64,000 nucleotides of DNA from Eisenbergiella tayi (lineage in GTDB: Bacteria; Bacillota; Clostridia; Lachnospirales; Lachnospiraceae), in the NCBI RefSeq assembly GCF_001881565.1, contig NZ_MPDJ01000003.1:237109-301108 (forward strand). The letters run 5' to 3'. Both the position numbers and the translations under genes were made by a program. This document shows positions 18,726 through 27,814 of the stretch, piece by piece. The notes below the pieces were generated by a model. It had not been told where the DNA came from and searched no databases. It was given only the letters and a program-made list of their open reading frames with translations. Numbering within the stretch: the stretch's first letter is position 1; each line of letters begins with the position of its first letter.

Positions 18726-19745
18726 ATGGCTAAAATAACAAATACGGAGGGGGCCGTAAAGAAAAACCCTCTTGCAAAATTTGCAAAGTCCGTGGGAACC
18801 CAGAGGCTGATAGCCCTGCTGGCCCTGATTATTATTTATCTGGTGTTTGGGTTTATCAATCCGGCATTCCGTTCCTATGCCACACTGGTAAACATTTTTG
18901 ACGCATCCTACTACATAGGACTGATGGCTATCGGCGTTACCTTTGCCATCACTTCCGATGGTATTGACCTTTCCATCGGCACCGTACTCACCTGTTCCGC
19001 ATTGATTTCCGGACAGCTGATTACCAAATACCATCTGCCGGTGGCCCTCGGCCTTCTGGTATGTATCCTCATCGGCAGCCTGTTCGGCCTGGTGAACGGC
19101 CTGATGGTATCTTACATGCACCTGCCGCCCTTTATCGCAACATTGGGTTCCATGATGCTTTCCAAGGGCCTGGGTTCCATTTTTACCAAGGCGCAGAGCG
19201 TTACCTGGCCGCAGTCCAGCCAGGCGGAAGGCTGGTTCCGCAACATTTTCAAAATCAATCAGAACGGAGTGCTGATACCTACCGGATTTATCCTTTTAAT
19301 CATCGTGGCTGTTATCGCTTCCATCGTGCTGAATAAGACACGGCCCGGACGTTATATCGTGGCTCTGGGCAGCAACAGTGAAGCGACAAGGCTTTCCGGC
19401 GTCAACATTGCCAAATGGCGTACTCTGGCCTATATTATCAGCGGCACGCTGGCCGGTCTGGCCGGTCTGGCCTATGCATCCATCTACTCCACCATCCTGC
19501 CCGGGGGCGGGGGCGGTTTCGAACTGGATGCCATCGCAGGCGTAGTAATCGGCGGAACCTCCATGAGCGGCGGCTACGGAACGATTTCCGGTACCCTGAT
19601 TGGTGTGTTTATCATGTCCGTACTCAAAACCGGCCTTCCTTTTGTAGGGCTGCAGAGCAACTGGCAGCAGGCGGTTACCGGTGTCGTACTGGTATTCGCG
19701 GTATTTATGGATGTCATGAACAGGCAGAAAAAGAAAAAAGCCTGA
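18726..19745 (+). CDS. Sugar ABC transporter permease (RbsC/MglC type)
   Basis: 339 aa, about eight to ten hydrophobic segments. Family motifs include DGIDLSIGTVL, GLVNGLMVSYMHLPPFIATLGSMM in two stretches near residues 118-141, the GSNSEATRLSGVN loop, and GGTSMSGGYGT near the C-terminus. It forms the channel for a monosaccharide with the preceding ATPase and following binding lipoprotein. GGGGGAGG precedes its start. Confidence 0.92.
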   Translation: MAKITNTEGAVKKNPLAKFAKSVGTQRLIALLALIIIYLVFGFINPAFRSYATLVNIFDASYYIGLMAIGVTFAITSDGIDLSIGTVLTCSALISGQLITKYHLPVALGLLVCILIGSLFGLVNGLMVSYMHLPPFIATLGSMMLSKGLGSIFTKAQSVTWPQSSQAEGWFRNIFKINQNGVLIPTGFILLIIVAVIASIVLNKTRPGRYIVALGSNSEATRLSGVNIAKWRTLAYIISGTLAGLAGLAYASIYSTILPGGGGGFELDAIAGVVIGGTSMSGGYGTISGTLIGVFIMSVLKTGLPFVGLQSNWQQAVTGVVLVFAVFMDVMNRQKKKKA

Positions 19746-19859
19746 CAGTTCCTGTTTATAATGCCTTTTATTCCAAATAAAAAGAAGAATGAAGGCTTGT
19801 AATTACAAAACCGGCGGAAAAGCTGCCGGGGGTATAACAAATTTTAAGGAGGGTTTTAC

Positions 19860-21020
19860 ATGAAAAAGAAATTACTCAGTATCGTATTAGGTGCAGCCAT
19901 GGTGGCGAGTATGCTCGCCGGCTGCGGAAACAGTGCCGGTACATCGGCTCCGGCAGAATCAGCGGCTCCGGCACCGGCAGAGTCCAAGGAGGAAGCTCCT
20001 GCCGCATCTGCGGATGCAGCAGAAACAACCGCGGACACAGCGGAGGCTTCCGCAGAAATAACAGGAAAGATTTATCTGGTATCCAAGGGCTTCCAGCATC
20101 AGTTCTGGCAGGCAGTTCTCCAGGGCGCTAACGAAGCCGCTGAAAAATACGGTGTGGAAATTGATTTCCAGGGACCGGATACCGAATCTGATATCGCACA
20201 GCAGGTACAGATGCTGAACAATGCTTTCAATAACAATCCGCCTGCAATCGGCCTGGCAGCCCTGGATACCGAAGCCTGTCTGGATACCATTAAGGAAATC
20301 CAGAAAGCCGGCATTCCGATTATCGGTTTTGACTCCGGTGTACCCGGCGCTCCTGAAGGAGCTATTGCAGCCAATGCGGCAACCGACAACTATGCGGCAG
20401 GCGAGCTTGCAGCAGACGAAACCTACAAACTGATTAAAGATAAAGTAGCTTCCGCAACCGGTACTGTCAGAATCGGCGTTATGAACCAGGAAGCCAACTC
20501 CGAATCCATCGTACAGCGTGGCTCAGGCTTCGTTGACAAGATGAAAACCCTTCTGGAAGCTGACGGCAAGACCGTTTCCGTAGAAGGACATGACAAATGG
20601 GCGAACAAGGTTGACGGCGCAGACGTTATTATCGACGTTGCAGTTCCCGCTTCCGTAAGTGCCGACCTGTCCTCCGTAGATGCACAGAATCTGCTGAACA
20701 AACCGGATACCATCTGCATTTATGGTTCCAACCAGTTCTCAGGAGAAGGCCTCATCAACGGCGATGCCAATATCGGCAAGCTGGGCAAAGACATAATCGG
20801 TGTAGCATTTGACTCCGGCGTTCTTATCAAAACCGCTGTAAGAGACGGCAAGCTGGCTGGCGCTGTTACCCAGGATCCTCTTCAGATTGGCTACAAGACC
20901 GTTGAACTGTGTGTGAAAGCCATCAAAGGCGAGCCCGTAAGTGATGTTGACACAGGCTGCCAGTGGTATACCGCAGAAAACATGGACGATCCCAAGATTG
21001 CTCCCAACCTTTATGATTAA
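19860..21020 (+). CDS. Monosaccharide-binding lipoprotein (RbsB/MglB type)
   Basis: 386 aa. A lipoprotein signal (LAGC, Cys about 21) and an Ala/Glu/Ser/Pro linker lead into a Peripla_BP_4 domain (KIYLVSKGFQHQFWQAV, then QVQMLNNAFNNNPPAIGLA and GIPIIGFDSGVPG, ending VAFDSGVLIKTAVRDGKLAGAVTQDP-like segment near 300-325). Third gene of the importer operon. The exact sugar (ribose, galactose, xylose or other) cannot be told from the sequence. Confidence 0.9.
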   Translation: MKKKLLSIVLGAAMVASMLAGCGNSAGTSAPAESAAPAPAESKEEAPAASADAAETTADTAEASAEITGKIYLVSKGFQHQFWQAVLQGANEAAEKYGVEIDFQGPDTESDIAQQVQMLNNAFNNNPPAIGLAALDTEACLDTIKEIQKAGIPIIGFDSGVPGAPEGAIAANAATDNYAAGELAADETYKLIKDKVASATGTVRIGVMNQEANSESIVQRGSGFVDKMKTLLEADGKTVSVEGHDKWANKVDGADVIIDVAVPASVSADLSSVDAQNLLNKPDTICIYGSNQFSGEGLINGDANIGKLGKDIIGVAFDSGVLIKTAVRDGKLAGAVTQDPLQIGYKTVELCVKAIKGEPVSDVDTGCQWYTAENMDDPKIAPNLYD

Positions 21021-21113
21021 TGAATTAACATAAGCTTAACTTATTCCGAACATAATAAATATTGATTTTACTTATGGTATATAATAATATATAATCATTA
21101 AGTAAAAGACGTA

Positions 21114-21156
21114 GAAAGCGGGTTTTTTACAATGGGTTTGTAAAAGCCCGCTTTTT
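21114..21156 (+). terminator. Intrinsic terminator of the RbsABC-like operon
   Basis: AAAGCGGGTTTTTTACA at 21115-21131 pairs with TGTAAAAGCCCGCTTT around 21139-21154, followed by T residues. It lies 94 nt after the binding-protein stop. Confidence 0.85.
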
Positions 21157-21264
21157 ATTGACAAAAACAGAAAACAGGCCCAAAGGCGGTTTTCCTGTGT
21201 GTGCGCCCGGCGGACGATATTATCCATCGCCTGCGGGAGCGGAATAGTTAGGAGGAATAAAGAA

Positions 21265-22557
21265 ATGGTAAAAGCAGTTGTAGGAGCTAACTGGGGTGAC
21301 GAAGGAAAAGGCAAGATCACGGATATGCTGGCCAAAGAGGCAGATATCATCATCCGTTTCCAGGGTGGTGCAAATGCGGGGCATACGATTGTGAACGATT
21401 ATGGAAAATTCGCCCTTCACACACTTCCTTCCGGTGTTTTTTACGGACATACCACAAGCATTATCGGCAACGGCGTCGCATTGAATATTCCGGTGCTTAT
21501 CAAGGAAATCAGTTCCATTACGGAAAAAAATGTGCCTATGCCTAAAATACTGGTATCAGACAGGGCACAGGTAGTAATGCCTTACCATATTCTGTTTGAT
21601 CAATATGAAGAGGAGCGCCTGGGAGGCAAATCCTTCGGCTCCACCAAATCGGGCATCGCACCTTTTTATTCTGATAAATATGCAAAGATCGGCTTTCAGG
21701 TTTGCGAGCTGTTTGACGAGGACGGGCTGAAAACCAAGCTGGCCAGTGTATGCGAGACAAAAAATGTGCTTCTGGAGCATTTATACCATAAGCCGAAGCT
21801 GGATGTGGAAGAGCTGTATGCTACGATGATGGAGTATCGGGAAATGATAGCCCCTTACGTATGCGATACCTCCGCATATCTGGATCAGGCGATCAAGGAT
21901 GGAAAAAATATCCTGCTGGAAGGCCAGCTGGGAACCCTGAAGGATCCGGATCACGGGATTTACCCCATGGTTACTTCTTCCTCCACACTGGCTGCATACG
22001 GCGCTATCGGAGCGGGAATCCCTCCTTATGAAATTAAGCAGGTTATTACAGTCTGCAAGGCATATTCCTCCGCTGTCGGCGCGGGAGCTTTTGTATCGGA
22101 AATCTTCGGCGAAGAAGCGGATGAATTAAGACGCCGCGGAGGCGATGGCGGCGAATACGGAGCGACCACAGGACGTCCCCGCCGTATGGGCTGGTTTGAC
22201 TGTGTGGCCTCCAGATATGGCTGCCGTCTCCAGGGAACCACGGATGTGGCCTTTACCGTGCTGGACGTGCTGGGCTATCTCGATGAGATCCCGGTATGCG
22301 TGGGCTACGATGTGGACGGGGAGGTTTCCACGGATTTCCCTGTGACGTGGAAGCTGGAAAAGGCAAAACCGGTTCTGGAAACCCTGCCCGGCTGGAAATG
22401 TGATATCCGGGGAATCAAAAACTATGAGGAACTGCCGGAAAACTGCCGGAATTATATAGAATTTGTGGAGAAGCACATCGGCTATCCCATTACCATGGTG
22501 AGCAACGGCCCGGGAAGAGATGATATTATTTACAGAAAGAGTACGCTTGAAAAATAA
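21265..22557 (+). CDS. purA: Adenylosuccinate synthetase
   Basis: Joins IMP and aspartate using GTP to make adenylosuccinate, the first committed step to AMP. 430 aa from ATG 21265, set by GGAGGA at about 21251; a longer in-frame start at 21199 adds residues not found in the family. The N-terminal GANWGDEGKGK motif carries the catalytic Asp, and the His of GGANAGHTIV follows. SSTLAAYGAIGAGIPP-like IMP/GTP region and the RRGGDGGEYGATTGRPRR segment are present; the last is typical for the family. It stands alone between two carbohydrate loci. Confidence 0.97.
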   Translation: MVKAVVGANWGDEGKGKITDMLAKEADIIIRFQGGANAGHTIVNDYGKFALHTLPSGVFYGHTTSIIGNGVALNIPVLIKEISSITEKNVPMPKILVSDRAQVVMPYHILFDQYEEERLGGKSFGSTKSGIAPFYSDKYAKIGFQVCELFDEDGLKTKLASVCETKNVLLEHLYHKPKLDVEELYATMMEYREMIAPYVCDTSAYLDQAIKDGKNILLEGQLGTLKDPDHGIYPMVTSSSTLAAYGAIGAGIPPYEIKQVITVCKAYSSAVGAGAFVSEIFGEEADELRRRGGDGGEYGATTGRPRRMGWFDCVASRYGCRLQGTTDVAFTVLDVLGYLDEIPVCVGYDVDGEVSTDFPVTWKLEKAKPVLETLPGWKCDIRGIKNYEELPENCRNYIEFVEKHIGYPITMVSNGPGRDDIIYRKSTLEK

Positions 22558-22651
22558 TCGGCAGTGTTCAGCCATAAAGATTGAAAGCATCGGGAAACGA
22601 CAGTCATGAAGCAGTCCTGCCGGCGGCAGGATCAGCCGGAAGGGAGCAGCG

Positions 22652-23551
22652 GTGGTTCAGAATCTGGAATATTATAAGGTTTTTTATCATGTGGCCCGCT
22701 GCGGTTCCCTTACGCTGGCGGCCCAGGAACTTTCCATCAGCCAGCCCGCCGTGAGCCAGTCCGTCAAGCTTCTGGAAACATCGGTGGGGGTCAAGCTTTT
22801 TGTACGCAGCGCCAAGGGAGTGAAGCTGACCAAAGAGGGAGAACTGCTCTATTCCTATGTGGCCGGGGGCTATGAGCAGATTGAAATGGGGGAAAAGAAG
22901 CTGAAACAGATGATGGATCTGGAGCTGGGAGAAATCCGCATCGGAGCTTCCGATATGACCCTTCGCTTTTATCTCCTCCCTTATCTGGAACGTTTTCATG
23001 AGCTCTGCCCGGGCATAAAGGTTATGGTGACCAATGCGCCGACGCCGGAAACCTTGGTATTCCTGAAAAGCGGGAAAATCGATTTCGGCGTGGTGAGCAC
23101 CCCCTTTTCAGGCGAGGGCGTACACAGCGAGACCGTCCGGGAAATAGAAGATATTTTTGTGGCAGGAAGACAGTTTTTCCAGTATAAAAATAAAACACTG
23201 GATTTACATGACCTGGAAAACCTGCCTCTCATCACCCTGGAGAAGAATACCAGCACAAGAAGCTGCATGGATTCTTTTCTGGCCGAAAACGGCGTGCGCA
23301 TCAATCCGGAATTCGAACTGGCGACCAGCGATATGATCGTACAGTTTGCCCTGCGCAGCCTGGGCATCGGAAATGTAGTGAGGGATTTTGCCGCGGAATA
23401 TCTGGAAAGCGGCAGACTTTTTGAACTGCGTTTTAACAAAATGATTCCAAGGCGCCATTTCTGCGTGGTGACGGGAAAAGGGAACCTGCTGTCCGCAGCG
23501 GCCCGCAGGCTGCTGGAATTAATACAGACGGAAGAGTACAGAAAGGAATAG
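22652..23551 (+). CDS. LysR-family transcriptional regulator
   Basis: 299 aa, GTG start with a GGAAGGGAG ribosome binding site. The winged helix-turn-helix is at about 5-62 (FYHVARCGSLTLAAQELSIS, then QPAVSQSVKLLETSVG). The effector-binding domain starts near residue 90 (IRIGASDMTLRFYLLP). It lies 3 nt before a HAD hydrolase gene in the same orientation, so the two are probably co-transcribed. Target and effector unknown. Confidence 0.88.
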   Translation: MVQNLEYYKVFYHVARCGSLTLAAQELSISQPAVSQSVKLLETSVGVKLFVRSAKGVKLTKEGELLYSYVAGGYEQIEMGEKKLKQMMDLELGEIRIGASDMTLRFYLLPYLERFHELCPGIKVMVTNAPTPETLVFLKSGKIDFGVVSTPFSGEGVHSETVREIEDIFVAGRQFFQYKNKTLDLHDLENLPLITLEKNTSTRSCMDSFLAENGVRINPEFELATSDMIVQFALRSLGIGNVVRDFAAEYLESGRLFELRFNKMIPRRHFCVVTGKGNLLSAAARRLLELIQTEEYRKE

Positions 23552-23553
23552 GA

Positions 23554-24159
23554 ATGATACGGACTATTATTTTTGATATCGGAAATGTCCTCACCGTTTT
23601 CGGATGGAAGAATTTCCTTCACAGCTTCGGCTTCCCTCCGGAAATCGAGAAACGCGTGGGGAAGGCAACGGTGGATAACCCATTCTGGCATGAATTTGAC
23701 AAAGGATTCTTAAGTGATGAAGAAATGCTGGAGGGCTTTATACGCAATGACCCTTCCGTGGAAAAGGAGCTCAGGGAAATCTATGTGAGCCTCCATGGCA
23801 TAGTGACAAAGGCGGATTATGCGATTCCCTGGATAAAGGCTCTGAAAAAAGCCGGCTATCAGGTTCTGGTGCTGTCCAATTTCTCCGATAAGGTGAGGCG
23901 TGAAAACGGCGATGCCCTTGATTTCCTGGAATATGTGGACGGAGGGATCCTTTCCTATAAGGACGGGGTGATAAAGCCGGATCCCGCTATTTACAGCCTT
24001 TTGCTGGAACGGTATGGACTGAAGCCGGAAGAATGTGTGTTTCTTGATGATATGCAGCCCAATCTGGACGCGGCAGCCCGGTTCGGCATACATACGATAC
24101 TTTTCCGGAGCTATGAAGAGGCGCAGGAAGAACTGAAAAAGCTGGGTGTGGAAGTATGA
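23554..24159 (+). CDS. HAD-superfamily hydrolase (subfamily IA)
   Basis: 201 aa cytosolic phosphatase-like enzyme. Motif I is FDIGNVL (nucleophile Asp about 8; the usual +2 acid/base Asp is replaced by Gly-Asn, as in several YihX-like HADs), motif II is VLSNFSD, the conserved Lys is in DGVIKPD and motif IV is ECVFLDDMQPNL. YihX-like members dephosphorylate sugar phosphates such as glucose-1-phosphate; that activity is only a possibility here. It follows the LysR gene at a 3-nt gap. Confidence 0.85.
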   Translation: MIRTIIFDIGNVLTVFGWKNFLHSFGFPPEIEKRVGKATVDNPFWHEFDKGFLSDEEMLEGFIRNDPSVEKELREIYVSLHGIVTKADYAIPWIKALKKAGYQVLVLSNFSDKVRRENGDALDFLEYVDGGILSYKDGVIKPDPAIYSLLLERYGLKPEECVFLDDMQPNLDAAARFGIHTILFRSYEEAQEELKKLGVEV

Positions 24160-24278
24160 GGCACAGCCTGCAGAAAGCAATTCATAAATACGCTTATGCC
24201 GCGGCAGGGATACCGGGGCGTTAAGGCTGCTGAAGGAGATTCTTTCAGGAATATAGGAAAAAGCAATAAAATACAGGA

Positions 24279-24330
24279 GTAACAAAAACGGAAGCGGAGA
24301 AGGGATATTGCCGCTTCCGTTTTTTGTTAC
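24279..24330. terminator. Bidirectional intrinsic terminator
   Basis: Left arm 24279-24297 (GTAACAAAAACGGAAGCGG) pairs almost completely with right arm 24311-24330. The A-rich and T-rich flanks let it stop the HAD transcript on the forward strand. Its right arm overlaps the stop codon of the small reverse-strand membrane-protein gene. Confidence 0.88.
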
Positions 24331-24560
24331 TCTTCCGAATCCTGTTCCTTAAACCTGTCCTTCATCTTTCCATACAGCCACATATAAATCCATAAAAGAA
24401 TAGGAAGCCCCACAGTCGCCACCAGACAGGCCTGGAACAGCCGGTCTGCGCCGGGAAAATTCAGGCAAGCCACAACCAGGGTAACGACATAAAGCAATAC
24501 CAGCAGCCCTACACATATCAGGGCCGCTATTTGTTTTGGTGTTTTTTTCTTTTTATCCAT
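24327..24560 (-). CDS. Small two-helix membrane protein
   Basis: 77 aa from ATG 24560, chosen because GAGGAG lies 7 nt upstream; a longer in-frame reading to 24632 overlaps the MFS gene. The basic N-terminus (MDKKKKTPKQ) is followed by two hydrophobic helices (about 11-33 and 43-63) and a charged tail (ends KEQDSEE). It follows the MFS transporter gene by about 10 nt and probably accompanies it. No function assigned. Confidence 0.7.
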   Translation of the reverse strand: MDKKKKTPKQIAALICVGLLVLLYVVTLVVACLNFPGADRLFQACLVATVGLPILLWIYMWLYGKMKDRFKEQDSEE

Positions 24561-24570
24561 TTTTATCTCC

Positions 24571-25860
24571 TCAGTCATCCACATCAAAAGCTTCCAGCTT
24601 GCTCTTTTTAGGAATTGGCTTGCTGTCTCCATGCTTTACGAACAGCATGGTAAAGAAGGCTGCGGTTACAAAAAGGGCAGCATAAGGGAATAACGTATGA
24701 TATCCTACATGTTCCAGCAGAAAACCGGAAAGAATAGGAGTAACGATCTGCGCGGCCATGGAAAAAGTATAATAAAAACCGGTAAATTTGCCGATGTCAC
24801 TTCCCTTGCTCATTTCCACCACCATAGGATAGGAATTGACATTTATGGCAGCCCACGCCACGCCGACCAGCGCGAACAGCCCATTGATCCACACATGATA
24901 TTCCTTTACGGTCGCACCCAGTGCAAACATGGACGCCAGCAATACAACGCCCCCCAAAATCGTTTTTTTACGGCCGATACGGGATGCAATAGCTCCCACA
25001 GGAATATAAGAACAAATAGCCGCAATCGTAGCCACCAGCAGACAGTTGGCAAAACCGCCGCCCTGAATCCCCCAGTAAATCTGGGCATATTTGGAAAATG
25101 CCGTAGTAACCGCATTATAACCCATAAACCAGAAGGAAACGGAAATCAATATAAGTATCAGACTCCTCTTGACCTCAGGAGCCATCGGTGCGCTGACCGT
25201 ACCTTCCTCCTGAACCGTACCTTCTTCAATGTCCAAAGCAAGATCAATTTTTTCCCTCTCCTCCCGCAAAGGATTTTCCTTGACTTTCCAAAGCAGGATC
25301 AGTACAGAGGCGGCCATAACCAATGCCACAACAAGGAAAATAGGGAAATAATCGGGCTTTCCTGTTTTAGGAATCAGCGTAGATATCAAAATCAGAGAGA
25401 TAACCCCGCCGACGGCCCCCATCAGATTAATGATGGCATTTGCTTTGGAACGAAGCGGTTTTGGCGTAACATCCGGCATAAGCGAAACCGCCGGCGAACG
25501 ATAACTCCCCATAGCAACCAACGTAACACACAGCGCGGTCACAAACAGCCCAAGAGAAACAATATTATCAGCAAAAGGCAGAAACAGCATTGCAATAACC
25601 GCCGCCGCCGTCCCGCACAAAATAAAAGGCGTACGCCTTCCAAGACGGGTATGTACCTTATCGGAAAGACTTCCGAAAAATGGAAGCATAAACAGCGCCA
25701 GCACATTATCCATAGCCATAATACCGCCCGAAACAGTATCGCTGATGTGGAAAGTGTTCTTGAGAATCAGCGGAATAATGCTGTCATACAGCTGCCAGAA
25801 AGCGCTGATAGACAGAAAAGCCAGACCTACCAGAATAGTCCGTTTTGTGTTGAGCTTCAT
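24571..25860 (-). CDS. MFS transporter, SLC45/GPH-like sugar-transport style
   Basis: 429 aa from ATG 25860 (GAGGT upstream), about 12 transmembrane helices with a long central loop after helix six. MFS motif A-like sequence follows helix two: GSLSDKVHTRLGRRTPFI, with a second at ASRIGRKKT. The helix-one WQLYDSIIP and GRRTPF text recalls SLC45-like and glycoside-pentoside-hexuronide symporters, suggesting sugar transport. It is the first gene of a two-gene reverse-strand unit with a small membrane protein. Confidence 0.82.
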   Translation of the reverse strand: MKLNTKRTILVGLAFLSISAFWQLYDSIIPLILKNTFHISDTVSGGIMAMDNVLALFMLPFFGSLSDKVHTRLGRRTPFILCGTAAAVIAMLFLPFADNIVSLGLFVTALCVTLVAMGSYRSPAVSLMPDVTPKPLRSKANAIINLMGAVGGVISLILISTLIPKTGKPDYFPIFLVVALVMAASVLILLWKVKENPLREEREKIDLALDIEEGTVQEEGTVSAPMAPEVKRSLILILISVSFWFMGYNAVTTAFSKYAQIYWGIQGGGFANCLLVATIAAICSYIPVGAIASRIGRKKTILGGVVLLASMFALGATVKEYHVWINGLFALVGVAWAAINVNSYPMVVEMSKGSDIGKFTGFYYTFSMAAQIVTPILSGFLLEHVGYHTLFPYAALFVTAAFFTMLFVKHGDSKPIPKKSKLEAFDVDD

Positions 25861-26232
25861 AAGAATTACCTCACTTTGCAAGTTTGTCTAGTTCTTATCT
25901 AATGATATATCATTGACGCTGAAAGGGCAATGATATAATTGCGCCTGCAATTGTAAAATCAATGAAAAATATTACAAATCACATAAACGCAGTACCATCG
26001 TAATCAGTGACTGAAAAACGCCGCCGTATCCATTCCCAAAAAGCAAAATCCCGCCTGCAGCACTGCTGCTGCAGACGGGATCCTGAACTAGGGGAGGAAT
26101 CCTCCCCGTAATGGGAGGATAAGTAATTATTTATCTTGCGTAATCACAAACCGGAAAATAAACCATCCGATTCATGAATCATCAAAGGAGGGGGTTCCGA
26201 TGATAATAACAGTATGCCCCGCTGAAAGAAGA
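25861..26232. other. Gene-free stretch between MFS and TetR-hydrolase operons
   Basis: It holds the hairpin at 26048-26081 (listed separately), a 17-nt palindrome GGGGAGGAATCCTCCCC at 26091-26107 with a nearby third GGGAGGA, and the divergent upstream region of the MFS gene. A 16-codon forward frame at 26200-26250 follows a strong GGAGG site but overlaps the end of the reverse hydrolase gene; I do not call it. Confidence 0.45.
26048..26081 (-). terminator. Intrinsic terminator of the TetR-hydrolase operon
   Basis: ATCCCG(C)CTGCAGCA pairs with TGCTGCAG(A)CGGGAT around a CTGC loop. On the reverse strand it is followed by a T-rich run, and it lies about 150 nt beyond the hydrolase stop. Confidence 0.65.
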
Positions 26233-27009
26233 CTATACAGATTTCAATAAAAATTTTTCTATTTCTTTTTCCACCTGTTCCGGATTATCCAGATTAGTAC
26301 CATGATGTGCATTTTCAATTATCACTAAACTTGAATTTCGGATATGCTCATGAATGTATTGCTGCTGCCGCCGTGTCATGCTGTCATGGTCACCAATAAG
26401 AATTAAAGCAGGGCAAGTGATCTTTGACAGTCCGTCCCTGCTCTCCATACTTGTTACAGCCTTCCAAACACGATTAAAAGCATCATGATTGAGACTGCCT
26501 ACAACCCTGCGGATATACGGTTTGGCTTCGGGGTTAAAATTTCCCATACCCGCAGATATACTCCATGCAATCCAACTCATAGGCATAAGACGTAAGGAAA
26601 AGCGGTTAATCGGAAGAACAATTCGTTCATAATTATTAAACCGGTTGGTACATATCGCTCCTATCAGTATAATACTCTCAACTCGCTCCGCCGCAAAAAT
26701 TGCTGTCTGAATGGCAACGTGCCCTCCCATGGAAAGACCGCAAATGACTGCTTTTGGAATACTCAGAAAATCCATCATCGCAACTACATCCCGCCAAAAT
26801 ATATCGGGTGACACTTTTCCCGGAGGGAGGGATGATTTTCCATGACCACGGGCATCTAAAGCGATTACCCTATAATCTTTAGAAAAATATCTTATCTGTT
26901 CATCCCACTGGTGCATATCCCATGCGGCACCATGCAGAAAAATCAATGGATTGCCACAACCTGTTTCTTCAAAATAGAGCTTTGCGCCTGAGTTTTCAAA
27001 GTATGGCAT
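26233..27009 (-). CDS. Alpha/beta-fold hydrolase
   Basis: 258 aa cytosolic hydrolase. The oxyanion segment is FLHGAAWDMHQW, the nucleophile Ser about S93 sits in CGLSMGGH, acid candidates are in IGDHDSM (about 207-209) and His about 235-236 is in ENAHHGTNL. A lid region (140-180) is present. It is the second gene after a TetR repressor; its ribosome binding site (GGAGG) lies in the end of that gene. A detoxifying esterase or haloperoxidase-like role is possible, but the substrate is unknown. Confidence 0.82.
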   Translation of the reverse strand: MPYFENSGAKLYFEETGCGNPLIFLHGAAWDMHQWDEQIRYFSKDYRVIALDARGHGKSSLPPGKVSPDIFWRDVVAMMDFLSIPKAVICGLSMGGHVAIQTAIFAAERVESIILIGAICTNRFNNYERIVLPINRFSLRLMPMSWIAWSISAGMGNFNPEAKPYIRRVVGSLNHDAFNRVWKAVTSMESRDGLSKITCPALILIGDHDSMTRRQQQYIHEHIRNSSLVIIENAHHGTNLDNPEQVEKEIEKFLLKSV

Positions 27010-27011
27010 AA

Positions 27012-27614
27012 TCAGCCTCCATTCTCCGGGTTATAAATTCCGGTTCTTAACAATTCGATATACTTATCAAATTCAGAATAAATTTTTTCATCAAAGACTA
27101 ACCCATGACTATTGACTTCACGCACAAAACCCTCTGCAAGCCACGTGACAGCAGCAATAGCAGTGTTGGGAGAAACCCCTTCTTTCAGCTTTGACCAGTC
27201 AATATTAACAGCAACCCCCGCATAGCTTTTTTGTAAAAGCTCTTTGTTTTTATCTTTTATCTCAAAGGCTACATCCGGGTGTTGTTCATAATATGCAGAA
27301 TATAAGAAATTCCATAAATCAGGAAATTGATTGATAAATGCTATCCTTAAACGCGAAATCTGCTTCAACCTGTCAAAAAAGTCCGTATTGCTTGTATCAA
27401 CCTCCTTTCCCACACTCTCGCTTAAAGCCGCAGTATAAGTATCATAAATATAAAGATAGACCTGCTTTTTGTTTTGATAATAATGATAGAATAACCCTTT
27501 TGATATACCCGCTTCTGCTACAATTTCATCAACTGTAGTTTTTTTATACCCATACTTTGCAAATAAAGCAGCGGCGGCATTTACTATCAAAGTATGCTTT
27601 TCCGTATCCTGCAT
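27012..27614 (-). CDS. TetR/AcrR-family repressor
   Basis: 200 aa. The N-terminal helix-turn-helix is unmistakable: AAALFAKYGYKKTTVDEIVA then AGISKGLFYHYYQNKKQVY (about residues 11-52). The C-terminal ligand-binding region is unremarkable. It heads an operon with the hydrolase and sits directly downstream of a promoter wrapped in a perfect inverted repeat, so autoregulation is very likely. Confidence 0.9.
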   Translation of the reverse strand: MQDTEKHTLIVNAAAALFAKYGYKKTTVDEIVAEAGISKGLFYHYYQNKKQVYLYIYDTYTAALSESVGKEVDTSNTDFFDRLKQISRLRIAFINQFPDLWNFLYSAYYEQHPDVAFEIKDKNKELLQKSYAGVAVNIDWSKLKEGVSPNTAIAAVTWLAEGFVREVNSHGLVFDEKIYSEFDKYIELLRTGIYNPENGG

Positions 27615-27628
27615 AATATCCCTCCCTT

Positions 27629-27684
27629 ATTGACTAAAATCGTCGGTTTCCTGCATTATAACAAAACCGACGATTTTAGTCAAT
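27629..27684 (-). promoter_or_regulatory. TetR operator with embedded sigma-A promoter
   Basis: Two 21-bp arms, 27629-27649 and 27664-27684, form a perfect inverted repeat with a 14-nt spacer. On the reverse strand TTGACT (27678-27683), a 17-nt spacer and TATAAT (27655-27660) form a near-consensus promoter. The -35 lies in one arm and the second arm falls just downstream of the -10, before the TetR ribosome binding site, so a bound repressor would block both. Confidence 0.85.
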
Positions 27685-27814
27685 CCATTTGCTGGAAAAG
27701 CTAAGGACGCTGCACCGAATAAAACAAAAAGCATTGAAAGTTTTTACCCCTTCCCTTAATCATGCGCCGCGTTTTTGCTTGCTGGCCTCATCCCAAACCC
27801 TTATAAATCGCCAT

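Noticed and set aside
17883..19121. Reverse 412-aa frame opposite the RbsA/RbsC-like genes
   Set aside because: Long but antisense to two conserved transporter genes; no domain text.
21157..21264. Riboswitch upstream of purA
   Set aside because: The 108-nt leader lacks a recognisable aptamer core and there is no second terminator; only weak hairpins are seen.
24697..25902. Forward 401-aa frame opposite the MFS transporter
   Set aside because: Composition (Gln, Asn, Arg, His-rich) is that of an antisense shadow; the reverse strand has clear membrane helices and MFS motifs.
26200..26250. 16-codon peptide after a strong GGAGG site
   Set aside because: Too short, no family, overlaps the reverse hydrolase stop; probably chance.
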